Notes: generated by a model not told the origin, from the letters alone. A stretch of DNA of 64,000 nucleotides from Actinospica robiniae DSM 44927 (GCF_000504285.1 NZ_KI632511.1:6678154-6742153), one strand, 5' to 3'; positions 1-8,067 are shown, counted from the stretch's first letter. Translations and numbers: made by a program.

Positions 1-797
1 GCCTCGGTACTGGGCTGGGAATACAGCACCGCGTTGGTGCAGTCGGGGATCGACCAGTGGGGCTCGTGTGACGTGGTCGCCACCCAGGCGTGCTCGAGGT
101 CCACGCTGTTCTCCGGCTCGACTTGGGCAACTTGTTCGTGCTGCCCGGCGGCAAAGACCATGATGCAGCCTGGCCCGGTCGTCTGGTCGTAGACGAACGG
201 CCCGCCTCCTGCGGCGGCCTCGGATTCGGTGGGACTGGTCTCTGTTTGGACCACGGGGGTGGGGGCCCGGTGGCCATACAGGCTCAGAGAAATTGCGGCC
301 GCGGCACCCAGCGCAAGACTCACTCCCAGCAGCGGAAGGCCCGCCATCCGCCGCTGAGCTCTAGGGCGCGGCCGCGCGGCGGGATCGGACCGGCTGAGCA
401 CGAACGCGGCGCGCGGAACGGGATAAGCCTGCTCCAACGCTCGGACCGGCGGCAAAGGGCTCGCTAGCACCAGCTCTGCGCCGGTCGCATGCTGCGGCCG
501 CTCCTCTGGCGCGGCTTCGAAAAGCTCGGCATCAAGCTCGCTGCGCGCCTGCGCCAGCCGCTTGCTCCACCACTGCGCCTCACCACCGCACGCCCGCACG
601 AAGGCTGCCATCACATGTTCGGACGGCAGCTCATGACCAGCCACAGCGGCCGCCAAGGCACTTTTCGACGCATCACATCGCAGCGCCATCTTCCAGAACG
701 GCAGCTCACCGGCTGCGGCCCGCAGGGCCCGCAGCTCACACGCGAAACGTTCGACCACCCCGCCGGCCGGGTCCAACGGCCTCATCCTGCGCCCCAC
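1..797 (-). CDS. Membrane-anchored helix-turn-helix protein, partial at left edge
   Basis: The frame is open from the GTG at 797 to the window edge, so the C-terminus is missing. An AGGAGG lies 5 nt before this GTG; an in-frame ATG follows at 785. The first ~90 residues read like the degenerate XRE-type domain common in actinomycete regulators (ELRALRAAAGELPFWKMA, then a second helix pair ending QWWSKRLAQAR). After a Pro/Arg-rich linker comes one hydrophobic segment (GLPLLGVSLALGAAAAISL), then a T/S/P-rich stretch and an apparently extracytoplasmic part with two cysteines in the visible portion (PGCIMV, PDCTNAV). The layout suggests cytoplasmic DNA binding linked to an outside domain. It diverges from the exported protein at 943 and shares with it a promoter region carrying repeated boxes. 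Function is inferred from architecture only. Confidence 0.75.
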   Translation of the reverse strand, partial: MGRRMRPLDPAGGVVERFACELRALRAAAGELPFWKMALRCDASKSALAAAVAGHELPSEHVMAAFVRACGGEAQWWSKRLAQARSELDAELFEAAPEERPQHATGAELVLASPLPPVRALEQAYPVPRAAFVLSRSDPAARPRPRAQRRMAGLPLLGVSLALGAAAAISLSLYGHRAPTPVVQTETSPTESEAAAGGGPFVYDQTTGPGCIMVFAAGQHEQVAQVEPENSVDLEHAWVATTSHEPHWSIPDCTNAVLYSQPSTE

Positions 798-818
798 GAA
801 GTCCTCCTACTGTTCGAT

Positions 819-868
819 CTGGACAATCACACGTACCGAATTGTCCAGAACACTATGCACTGGACAAT
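819..868. promoter_or_regulatory. Three TGGACAAT-type boxes in a divergent promoter
   Basis: CTGGACAAT occurs at 819-827 and 860-868, and its exact reverse complement ATTGTCCAG at 840-848. The last two make a perfect inverted repeat with 9-nt arms and an 11-nt spacer. The boxes lie between the start of the leftward HTH protein and the rightward exported protein, so they are plausible operators for autoregulation. Confidence 0.6.
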
Positions 869-942
869 CAGACCCCTTCAATAGGTCGCATCGGGGCGCG
901 GTCGAGCGACTCTGGCACAGACCGACAACGAAAGGCATCCAC

Positions 943-1401
943 ATGAAGCTGAGGAACATTTCAATGCTTGGCGCGGCCACCGCAGTGGCCGTCTTAGGCG
1001 CAAGTGTGATCGCCGCGGCACCCGCCCAAGCCTCCACCGGGGGTGGCTACTCGGGCTGGAGCGGCGAGTTCGGAGCCAGCTTCTCGCAGGTGCGAAGTCG
1101 CATCTGGGTATCCGGTAGCACGCTCTACGGTGCGGTCTACTGGTCGCCGGTCCCGAGCGGCGCGGGGGACTCGTGCACGACGGACCTCAAGATCCGCGAT
1201 GACACGACCGGCACGTTCGTCGAAGTCGTGGACAACAGCTGCGTCTCGACCGTAACGAAGACCTGGCGTCCCACCGCGGGCCACCACTACCACGTCTACG
1301 GGTACGTCAGCTACTCAGACCCTTGGAGTTGCGAGTTCGGTCCCGTAGCGAATTGCGCACCTCAAATCAACATCCCGAACAGCCCGGAGCTCTACGGCTG
1401 A
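943..1401 (+). CDS. Small exported protein, unknown function
   Basis: 152 residues. The ATG at 943 opens a clear Sec-type signal peptide: MKLRNIS, a hydrophobic core of about 20 residues, then an AxA-like end near PAQAS. The mature part is about 120 residues, rich in Ser, Gly, Tyr and Trp, with four cysteines (GDSCTT, DNSCVS, WSCEFG, NCAPQ), which suggests two disulphides. No catalytic motif is visible. The Shine-Dalgarno is weak (GAAAGG about 8 nt upstream). It is the first of three consecutive exported cysteine-containing proteins and faces the HTH/membrane regulator across a repeat-bearing promoter. A frame upstream of 943 is open, but it would bury the signal peptide. Confidence 0.8.
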   Translation: MKLRNISMLGAATAVAVLGASVIAAAPAQASTGGGYSGWSGEFGASFSQVRSRIWVSGSTLYGAVYWSPVPSGAGDSCTTDLKIRDDTTGTFVEVVDNSCVSTVTKTWRPTAGHHYHVYGYVSYSDPWSCEFGPVANCAPQINIPNSPELYG

Positions 1402-1474
1402 AAGACGACGCCGTCCGCACGCGCATGACATGAGGTTTACATTTTATGAATCGGATCGTCCAACCGGAGTGGTC

Positions 1475-2008
1475 TTGAACAGTTTGCGCACCGCCGCATC
1501 CCTTGCCCTCGCCGCCGCGCTCGGCGGCATCCCGCTCGTCACGTTCGGCGCGCCGTCCGCTTCGGCGGCGGCCGGCTGCTCCACCCGTGGATGCGCCAGC
1601 TACGACCCCTACGCCGAGAGTTGCACAGCTGCCTCGTCCATCACGAAGACCTACACGTCCGGTGCCGCGGTGGCCACGGTGGTCAACGAGTACTCCTCCG
1701 TCTGCAAAGCGAACTGGGTCTTCGCGTACGAGAACACTTCAGCCCAGAACGCCGGCTGGACCCTCTCACTCTCCATCTCCACCACCGACTCCTCCGGCGC
1801 ATCCGAGTCCATGTGTGGACCCAGCCCGATCCTGGAAACCGACCCTGGCTCGGCGAACATCATCGAGGTCTGTCGAGGCACCTACGGTGGCGCCACAGGC
1901 TGGCCGATGTGGACCGACATGGTCGACGGAACGAACAAGAGCTACGCAACGCTCAAGGTCTTCAGCTCTGCGGGAAAGACGATCGCCTCGGTGTCCGATC
2001 CGCAATAG
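1475..2008 (+). CDS. Small exported cysteine-containing protein, unknown function
   Basis: 177 residues from the TTG at 1475, which has GGAG 5 nt upstream and gives a compact signal peptide (NSLRTAASLALAAALGG, cleavage after SASAAA). The same frame is open to an ATG at 1430 and a GTG at 1469; these add residues before the signal peptide and look less likely. The mature chain has six cysteines (AGCSTRGCASYD, ESCTAA, SVCKANW, SMCGPS, EVCRGT) and many Ser/Thr, as in extracellular proteins. No recognised domain. It follows the 943 gene by about 70 nt in the same direction and may share its transcript. Confidence 0.7.
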   Translation: MNSLRTAASLALAAALGGIPLVTFGAPSASAAAGCSTRGCASYDPYAESCTAASSITKTYTSGAAVATVVNEYSSVCKANWVFAYENTSAQNAGWTLSLSISTTDSSGASESMCGPSPILETDPGSANIIEVCRGTYGGATGWPMWTDMVDGTNKSYATLKVFSSAGKTIASVSDPQ

Positions 2009-2158
2009 CAGGGCGTATGCCGCATAACCCAGGCAGCAGCGTCCCTGGTCTCCAGTCGGTTAACTGCGCCGTCGACTCGCGGTCGCGGCCGACCAGGCGA
2101 CCCGCTCCACTACACACCGCGCGCAGGCTGCGGGCGGGCGGCCGAGGCCGCCCGCCGC

Positions 2159-2183
2159 GAACAGTCCCGAGCTCTACGGCTGA
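2159..2183 (+). repeat. Copy of the 3' end of the first exported gene
   Basis: These 25 nt match 1377-1401 at 23 of 25 positions, including the codons for SPELYG and the stop. No coding sequence like the 943 gene precedes it, so it looks like the last trace of a duplicated or recombined copy. Confidence 0.55.
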
Positions 2184-2298
2184 GCGAGGACACCTGCCAC
2201 GAGTGCGCAGGTTCAGCATCCGGATGGGCGCTTCACTCCGCGAGTAAGTGGCGCCTGGACCGATAAGTGCTCACATCTACCCTTGGAGGAATTCCCAC

Positions 2299-2670
2299 AT
2301 GCATGTCCTGAGAACTGCTGGGTCCCGAAAGCGGCTCCGGGTCCTTGGCGTGTTCACGGCCGCCGCCGCGCTCACGATCGCGGCGCCGGGCGCCCAGGCT
2401 GCCGTCATCCACCCCGCCAGCAGCCCCGCCCTATCCGTCTGTAACTGGCACCCCGGCAACGACTCGCACGACCCCGACTTCAGCGGCACCGATCTCATCT
2501 ACGGCTCCGGCTGCAGGGGCACTCAGGCCCTGTGGGGGGACTACGTGGTGGTCCACTGCTACACGTACAGCGGCGGACAGAAGTGGTACTACCTCTACGA
2601 TGCCGCGAACGGGGTGACGGGCTGGGAGAACGCCAACAGCGTATCGGGCCTCTCCCCGCAAGCCTGCTGA
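2299..2670 (+). CDS. Small exported protein with four cysteines, unknown function
   Basis: 123 residues. The ATG at 2299 follows GGAGGA with good spacing. The signal peptide runs MHVLRTAGSRKRLRVL, a hydrophobic Ala-rich core, then GAQAAV. The mature part of about 85 residues has four cysteines (SVCNWH, GSGCRG, VHCYTY, PQAC at the C-terminus) and a Trp/Tyr-rich middle (KWYYLYDAANGVTGWENA) that resembles small SH3-like or cell-wall-associated extracellular folds; this is a resemblance only. It is third in the row of exported proteins. An upstream in-frame GTG/ATG is possible but lacks a ribosome site. Confidence 0.75.
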   Translation: MHVLRTAGSRKRLRVLGVFTAAAALTIAAPGAQAAVIHPASSPALSVCNWHPGNDSHDPDFSGTDLIYGSGCRGTQALWGDYVVVHCYTYSGGQKWYYLYDAANGVTGWENANSVSGLSPQAC

Positions 2671-3162
2671 TACCGCAAGCAGCTCCAACTCCCGCCTCGC
2701 ACGCCCCGATAGCCCGCTTCGGCCGGGGGTGCGAGGCGATAGCTGGTGGCCCCTCGAGCAGGGCGCATCGGCGCGAACGGCAAGCCGACTGGAAGAAGTC
2801 CCAAGCGCACCGCGCAGCCTCGGCCGGAAATATCCTCAGCCGCGGGCGGTGCGGCCGGGCCGGGCCGGGTCCGCCCGCGCCGTGCGGACGCGGTCGAACG
2901 GGAGGCGGAGGATCATCGACGGCTACCGCTACCACCCCTGGGACCTGGTGTAGGCGCCCACGGGGAAGTCGGGCTAATTATGGATCGGCAGGCCGACGAG
3001 CCAGAAGAGCATGTTTCATCACCCAGCCAGCTGGCTCAAGCGAGTATCGCCGGGCTCGTACAGCAGCGCCGCCAACAGGTCATATCCGGGCCTGGCTCGA
3101 CGAGAACCCGTGGTGACCGCAAAAACGGCCAATGTCCGGATTCGTGAGATCTGGCAGGCGAG
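2671..3162. other. Intergenic, no convincing gene
   Basis: About 490 bp between the last exported protein and the left end of the mobile element. Several overlapping frames are open by chance in this GC-rich DNA, but none has a ribosome site, a recognisable product or typical composition. Confidence 0.5.
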
Positions 3163-3194
3163 AGGCCAGGGGTAAGTTTCCTTGGCTCCGCAAG
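3163..3194 (+). repeat. Left attachment-site-like repeat
   Basis: Lies about 190 bp beyond the 3' end of the integrase gene. It shares CAGGGGT, a spacer, and CCTTGGCTCC with the tRNA 3' fragment near 30815-30846, although the middle differs and is 2 nt shorter. It is too degenerate to be a tRNA itself. Confidence 0.4.
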
Positions 3195-3197
3195 AAT

Positions 3198-3230
3198 GGG
3201 TCCCCGGCTCAGGTTCTGAGCCGGGAACCC
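3198..3230. terminator. Hairpin next to the left att-like site
   Basis: A 15-bp stem with one mismatch (GGGTCCCCGGCTCAG pairing with 3216-3230) and a 3-nt loop. It is placed to end the leftward integrase transcript. Confidence 0.5.
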
Positions 3231-3381
3231 TTCGTAGGCCCTTGTCCTACTGATCCGGGCCAGCCGCCGTGCGCGGCCGCATGGAGGCGGTTGCGCGGGT
3301 GGACGGCGTGCGGGCGGCCCGGGGCCGGTGCGGTTTGCTCGGTCGTCCGTAGCTGTTGCGTGCCTGTGTGGTCCTCGCCTG

Positions 3382-4917
3382 TTACCAGTGGTTCGAGTCC
3401 GTGGTGTCGTCGGTGTTGTTGAGGGCGAGTTGGTCGGCGATGCCGTCGGAGACGGAGCGGAGGACTTCGTCGGTGACGGTGGTGTAGAGGTCGCTGGTGA
3501 TGGATTCGCTGGCGTGTCCGAGCATGGCGGAGACGTCTTTCATGGCGGCGCCTGCGGATCGGGCGAGGGTCGCAGCCATGTGGCGCAGGTCGTGGAAGCG
3601 GATGGGGGGAAGGTCTGCTTCCTTGGTCAGGAGGCGGAACTGGTCGAGGACCCATTCGGGTTTGAGGTGGCCGCCGTCGGGGTCCTGGAAGATCGGCAGG
3701 GCGTCGTGCCATTGCCAGCCCATCTCGGCGTAGAACGCCTGCTGCTGCTTGCGCAGCCTGGCGAGGTCGACCAGTACGGCTCGCGGGAGGAACACGGTGC
3801 GTTCGCCGGCCTCGGTCTTGACGGGCGCGACGGTGATCTGTCTGCCGTATTGGACGACCTGTTTGCAGATGGTCAGGCCGCCGGTGGCGAAGTCGAGGTC
3901 GACCCAGCACACCGCGATGCTCTCGCCGCGGCGAGTGCCGACGCACATCACGAGTGTGGCCATGTGTCCGACCGGGTGCGCGCGGGTCCGTTTGATGAAC
4001 TGGCGGCCCTGGGCGGCGGTCCAGACCATGACGGTGCTGGGGGTGGCGCCGGTGCGCTGCCATTCGCGTACCCGCGGTTCGGTCCAGAGCATGGCGATGG
4101 CTTTGCGGGCGTGGGGCAGTTCGATCAGGGATGCGACGTTGATCAGGGTCGGGTAGCGCTTGCGGGCGCAGTTCAGGGCGGCGCGCAGGGCGGCGCGGAT
4201 CCGGTTGAAGGTGACCGGGCCTGGGACGGGTTCGAAGTTGCCAAGCTGTGTGCGCTGTGCGCGGGCGAGCCGGGCTCCGGCGTGATCGCCCGCTGCCCGC
4301 AGGTCCTTGGCGACTTGCGTCAACTCTTTGCGGAGCGTGTTACGTTCCTCGGCTTCCGTCGCGGCCTGCGCGTACTGGGTGAAGGCTTCCTGTACCTGTC
4401 CGACGCGCAGGCGGGAGAGGCGGATGTGGCCGAGGGTGGGGACGAGGTAGGTCTCGACGTAGAGGCTGTAGTTGCGCAGCGTCGCCTCGGCCCAGATGCT
4501 GCGGCGTTCTTGCAGCCAGGTGCGCAGGAAGTCGGCCAGGAGGGGGTCTTCGTCCAGCGGGGTAGCGAGCTTGATCTTGGCGCGGAGCTCGTCGGTGCTG
4601 GGCAGCACGGCGCCTTCGCGCAGGAGCGGCTTGATCAGCTGGGCGATCTGGTGGCGGGCTCGGCCGGGTTCGTCGGCGTCGGCGGCGACCTCCAGCAGGT
4701 CCTTGATCTTCTTGAGGGTCGCGGCGGCCTTGTCCTTCGTCTCGAATCCGGCGCGGCGCAGGTGGACGCGTTCGCCGGCGGCGTCGGTGTTCACCTCCAA
4801 CTGCAGGGTCCAGGATCCGTGGCCTGGAGTCCTTTTGAGTTTCGGGCAACTGGCGCCCACCAGCTTTCCGTCGCTGTTCTTGCAGAAACAGCGCTTGTAG
4901 AGCGCTCCGCTGTTCAT
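3382..4917 (-). CDS. int: Tyrosine site-specific recombinase (integrase)
   Basis: 511 residues, a usual length for phage/ICE integrases of actinomycetes. It catalyses integration and excision of the element between att sites. The N-terminal ~60 residues carry a short arm-type DNA-binding segment with cysteines (YKRCFCKN). A core-binding (SAM-like) domain follows at roughly 150-250. The catalytic domain shows the active-site set in order: Arg in GTRRGESIAV (~327), HDLRH (~442), LGH and the nucleophile Tyr in SDLYTTV (~475). The gene is read leftward towards the att-like repeat at 3163. Upstream are a strong hairpin and an excisionase-like gene in the same direction. The start ATG at 4917 is the first in frame. 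Confidence 0.93.
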   Translation of the reverse strand: MNSGALYKRCFCKNSDGKLVGASCPKLKRTPGHGSWTLQLEVNTDAAGERVHLRRAGFETKDKAAATLKKIKDLLEVAADADEPGRARHQIAQLIKPLLREGAVLPSTDELRAKIKLATPLDEDPLLADFLRTWLQERRSIWAEATLRNYSLYVETYLVPTLGHIRLSRLRVGQVQEAFTQYAQAATEAEERNTLRKELTQVAKDLRAAGDHAGARLARAQRTQLGNFEPVPGPVTFNRIRAALRAALNCARKRYPTLINVASLIELPHARKAIAMLWTEPRVREWQRTGATPSTVMVWTAAQGRQFIKRTRAHPVGHMATLVMCVGTRRGESIAVCWVDLDFATGGLTICKQVVQYGRQITVAPVKTEAGERTVFLPRAVLVDLARLRKQQQAFYAEMGWQWHDALPIFQDPDGGHLKPEWVLDQFRLLTKEADLPPIRFHDLRHMAATLARSAGAAMKDVSAMLGHASESITSDLYTTVTDEVLRSVSDGIADQLALNNTDDTTDSNHW

Positions 4918-4990
4918 CGTCTGGCACCTGTCCGTGCGGGGGGTCGGTCGGTTGTGCGCCCTGTTGTCTTCGGCCCGCTCGTTGGCCGCC

Positions 4991-5030
4991 CGGGCCGGGA
5001 ACCCGCAGTGGCCTGCGGGTTTCCGGCCCG
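4991..5030. terminator. Long hairpin between excisionase and integrase genes
   Basis: An 18-bp stem with one mismatch (4991-5008 with 5013-5030) and a 4-nt loop in the gap between the 5056 gene and int. It may limit read-through from the upstream excisionase gene into int. Confidence 0.5.
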
Positions 5031-5055
5031 GGATGGGCTTAGGGGCTTAAGGTGA

Positions 5056-5439
5056 TCAAAGGGCGCGTGGTCCATCGACGCTCGCTCGGCCGACGGGGCG
5101 CAACCCCGGGCGCGGAGGTTCTCCGGCCGTGCGCGTGCGGCCGGTCACCGCCCCGGCCCCGGCCGCCGCCGCATCGCCCGCTGCGGCTCCGGCCGCCGCT
5201 GCGTGCATGGCGGGTGCGGAGGCGGGCGCGGTGATGCCGAGGTAGGCCAGCAGCGCCGTGGTCGGAACGCGCAGGCTGGTGCCGATCCGGTGAACCGGCA
5301 CGGGGAACTGGTCGGCCTCGACGAGCCGGTAGGCGGTGCTCGGGCTGATGCCGAGCCACGCGGCGCTCGCCCGCAGCCCGAGGACGGGCGGGAGTGATGC
5401 GGCGTCGGCCAGCTTCGGGGTGTTCGCCGGCGAGTGCAT
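5056..5439 (-). CDS. Excisionase-type helix-turn-helix protein
   Basis: 127 residues from the ATG at 5439; the frame is open further upstream but without typical composition. A MerR/Xis-like winged helix spans roughly residues 20-60 (LRASAAWLGISPSTAYRLVE, then PVHRIGTSLRVPTTAL), the pattern of DNA-binding excisionase proteins. A long Ala/Gly-rich tail follows, probably disordered. It lies directly upstream of int in the same direction, the standard place for a recombination directionality factor that bends DNA at att and favours excision. The ribosome site is weak (AAGAAG about 10 nt upstream). A second protein of the same kind is at 5721. Confidence 0.75.
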   Translation of the reverse strand: MHSPANTPKLADAASLPPVLGLRASAAWLGISPSTAYRLVEADQFPVPVHRIGTSLRVPTTALLAYLGITAPASAPAMHAAAAGAAAGDAAAAGAGAVTGRTRTAGEPPRPGLRPVGRASVDGPRAL

Positions 5440-5720
5440 ATAGTTCAGTCTTCTTTCTAGAGGATCTGCTTGAGGATCTGGACGTCTTCGTACACGCTCA
5501 AGGGGCACGGGCAGCTCGGTGAGCACTGCGCTGCTGCGCCACGGTCGAGCCGTGACCGGAGTTATCTCGCCCGGTGTGAGTAGCAGGCGGCCGCTGTTGC
5601 GGTGGGCGAGGTTCTGCGGTGCTTCGAGTGCCGATGGTCGGTCTGACTATCGGCCCGATGTGGCCGGCCCTGCCATCGACAACCACCTCCTTGGCGGGAG
5701 TGTCGCTGGCACGCTGGTGA

Positions 5721-5933
5721 TCAGCAGTCGATCCTGAGGATCTTGAGCAGCGGTACCGTCGGGACTCGCAGCGCCGTGCCGATGCGCACCACCGGTACCG
5801 GCAGGGCGTTCTTGGCGGCGAGCGCGTAGGCGGTGGTGCGGCCGATACCGAGGTACCTGGCGGCGGTAATCAGGTCGATCATCGGTGGCAGATCCTGCGC
5901 GCCGCTGATCGTGGGGGGCTGGGTCGCGTTCAT
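5721..5933 (-). CDS. Second excisionase-type helix-turn-helix protein
   Basis: 70 residues and almost nothing but the DNA-binding domain: MIDLITAARYLGIGRTTAYALA, then PVPVVRIGTALRVPTVPLLKIL, the classic excisionase-family helix-turn-helix and wing. It is similar in pattern to the 5056 product (both have R-I-G-T-x-L-R-V-P-T), so the two are probably paralogues. Its start overlaps the stop of the methyltransferase gene by 4 nt (ATGA), so it is translationally coupled to it. It could be a directionality factor or a transcriptional regulator; the sequence does not decide. Confidence 0.75.
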   Translation of the reverse strand: MNATQPPTISGAQDLPPMIDLITAARYLGIGRTTAYALAAKNALPVPVVRIGTALRVPTVPLLKILRIDC

Positions 5934-6949
5934 GCCGACTGCTCCCGGCTGAGGATGATCAGATCTTCATGCTGGATGCCTGCGCGGGGGATGCCTGCGG
6001 CGATTGCGTCGCGTACGCCTTTGATCTGCATGAAGGAGAGGTGCGCGACGAGGCGCTCCTGGCTGCGGTAGCGGGTGGCGCCGCCGGTGCAGCCGCAGCC
6101 GCAGGAGGCGGGGTCCTCGAGGTCGGATGCCTCGCAGCGCGCCAGCAAAGCCGCACAGCGTTCGACCGGGACGAGCCCGGCTGCTTTGCCGGCGGTGATC
6201 ACAGCTGAGGGCAGGTCGATCAGGACGCCTTCGCGTCGCCAGGGGCGGGCGGTGACCGCGACGTACGCCCCGGGGGCGAGCAGGGGCTCGGCGGCCTGGA
6301 GGATGCGGGTGAAGCCGGCGAGCAGTTCCCGCGGGGGCCGGTGGGCGAGGTTGCGTCGGTCGCGCGAGTAGCGCTGGTCGTACTTCTCGACCGGCCCGGC
6401 GTGCCCGGCGCGGCCGTCGACGTGGACTTGTCCGTGGCAGGACGGGCCGTAGGGCGGTGAGGTCAGCAGCAGCTTGACCCGGCCCCGCGCTGCTTCGATC
6501 AGCTGGTCGGGGAGGTGGCGAGCATCGGCGTTCCAGACGAATCCGGCGCCGGTCGCGCCCTCGGTGCGGGCGTGATTGATGCCGCGCTGCGCCAAGGCGG
6601 TCCACTGCTTCTCGTACTCGACGCCGACGGCGTTGCGCCCGGCGTGCATCGCTTCGATCAGGGTGGTGCCGATCCCGCACATGGGGTCCAGGACGAGGTC
6701 CCCGGGAGCGGTGTAGGTCTCGATGACGTGGCGCGCGATGGCCGGGAGCATGCGGGCGGGGTGTTTGACGCTCTCGGGCAGGTAGCGGCCTTGGCGTTGG
6801 GTCTTGGAGACCTGCTGTCCGGTGCACAGCACCGAGGCCGGGCGGACGGTGCGGCGCTCGGCCTCGCACCAGTGTTCCATCCCGGGCAGCGGCTGCTGCC
6901 TGTCGCAGGACCGAGACTCGTACGGTCGGTCGTGGTCGTCGAAGTGCAT
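5930..6949 (-). CDS. DNA methyltransferase, SPPY type
   Basis: 339 residues. SAM-dependent amino-methyltransferase acting on adenine N6 or cytosine N4. The SAM-binding motif is VLDPMCGIGTTLIEA (about residue 85) and the catalytic motif LLTSPPYGP (about 150). The catalytic motif comes after the SAM motif, as in beta-like or D12-like orders. A cysteine-rich patch near the end (CGCGCTGG) could bind metal. The ATG at 6949 has GGAG 6 nt upstream; another ATG sits at 6955. No restriction endonuclease is next to it, so it is more likely an orphan that protects the element in new hosts. It forms an operon with the 6973 gene upstream and the HTH gene downstream. Confidence 0.85.
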   Translation of the reverse strand: MHFDDHDRPYESRSCDRQQPLPGMEHWCEAERRTVRPASVLCTGQQVSKTQRQGRYLPESVKHPARMLPAIARHVIETYTAPGDLVLDPMCGIGTTLIEAMHAGRNAVGVEYEKQWTALAQRGINHARTEGATGAGFVWNADARHLPDQLIEAARGRVKLLLTSPPYGPSCHGQVHVDGRAGHAGPVEKYDQRYSRDRRNLAHRPPRELLAGFTRILQAAEPLLAPGAYVAVTARPWRREGVLIDLPSAVITAGKAAGLVPVERCAALLARCEASDLEDPASCGCGCTGGATRYRSQERLVAHLSFMQIKGVRDAIAAGIPRAGIQHEDLIILSREQSA

Positions 6950-6972
6950 CTGCATCTCCAGTGTCGGCGCGG

Positions 6973-7692
6973 TTAGGCGAGGAAGGCGAGCAGGTCGGAG
7001 TGCACGCGGCGGTGGCGGGGCTGGATCTTCGCGTGGCGTGGCGGGTTGCGTTCGGCGCCGTCGCGGGCGGAGAGGGGTTCGGTCAGCAGCCGGGTGTGGA
7101 CGATGACGAAGTGCTGGAGGTAGCCGAGTCCGGCGTGCCGGGCCTGCTGGACGTAGGGTCCGGCGGGGTCGAGCATTCCGGCCTGGTTGATCGCCTGGTG
7201 GGTGTGCACGAGCACGACGCCTCCCGGCCGCACGGCCTCGCGTAGCACCCGGAAGTACGCTGCGGCCGCCTCGGTCACGGCGGTCGGCTCGTACTCGAGC
7301 GGGTCCGCGATCACGAGGGCGGCGTCCAGGCCGGGGATCGGTTCGGCGCCGTGGTGGATCTGCCCGTTGTTCATCCACTCCGGCGCCCAGTCGGTGGGGA
7401 TGACGTCGAGGTCGACGCGGCTCGGGCCGGGCCCGTGGCTGATGCCGAGGTTCCCGCCGTTCGGCAGAAACTGCGCGGCGATCCGTACGAGTGCCCAGGT
7501 GGGCAGTTCGGATTCGTCGACCACCGAGGCGCCGGGGCCTCCGGCCGGGGGCAGCCAGACGCTGTGGCTGATGCCGGGACTGCCTCCCTCGGGGACGAAG
7601 TGGCCCGGGTTCACGGTCGCGGGGACCCGGACCTTGACCAGGGTGCGGCCGAGGCCGGGGACCCGGTCATCGTTGTGGTTCTCGTGGTACAT
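6973..7692 (-). CDS. Methyltransferase-like protein with degenerate motifs
   Basis: 239 residues; ATG at 7692 after GAAGGA. Not firmly recognised. The C-terminal half looks like a Rossmann methyltransferase core: LDAALVIADPLEYEP where a DPPY-type motif would sit, then a helix and strand (AYFRVLREAVRPGGVVLVHTH), but no intact SAM motif or SPPY is seen. The N-terminal half has two similar blocks (GGSPGISHSVWLPP and GGNLGISHGPGPSR), suggesting an internal repeat. It is co-transcribed with the genuine methyltransferase just downstream (23 nt gap), so it may be a target-recognition or inactive partner subunit. Confidence 0.6.
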   Translation of the reverse strand: MYHENHNDDRVPGLGRTLVKVRVPATVNPGHFVPEGGSPGISHSVWLPPAGGPGASVVDESELPTWALVRIAAQFLPNGGNLGISHGPGPSRVDLDVIPTDWAPEWMNNGQIHHGAEPIPGLDAALVIADPLEYEPTAVTEAAAAYFRVLREAVRPGGVVLVHTHQAINQAGMLDPAGPYVQQARHAGLGYLQHFVIVHTRLLTEPLSARDGAERNPPRHAKIQPRHRRVHSDLLAFLA

Positions 7693-7834
7693 CGTCGGTC
7701 CTTCGTGGACCTGCTTGCGCCGTCCTGAGGGATCGGCACGACCCATAGAAGAAGAAGACCGGAGCCTCGGCCGGTAACCAGTCTCGAACCGCTCAAGGCC
7801 CGGGTTCACTCGCGCGGGTGAAGCTCCGGAAACT

Positions 7835-7995
7835 CGGTGTGCAGATCCGGTGTGCACGCGGTTCGCACACGGACCACGCCGTCGTCCAACCTCTGACATG
7901 TCGCCCGGTCGGCCCGTGCGCCCGGGTCCGCACATGGCCGCACATCGGTCTCAGGACTCGAAGTCGCACGGTTTTGCACACGGTCTGCACATGCG
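7835..7995. repeat. Cluster of GCACA(C/T) / TGTGCA motifs in a divergent intergenic region
   Basis: CGGTGTGCA occurs twice (7835-7843, 7848-7856). On the other strand GCACAC/GCACAT occurs near 7865, 7930, 7940, 7976 and 7987. They lie between the leftward methylation/integration operon and the rightward transfer operon. Spacing is irregular. An operator array or an origin of transfer are both possible. Confidence 0.45.
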
Positions 7996-8067
7996 GTGGC
8001 CGAGAACAGTCCTCGCTGGAGGCACACCGCTCCCGGCCTCGCCTCTTCGGACAGGAAGACCACGCCC

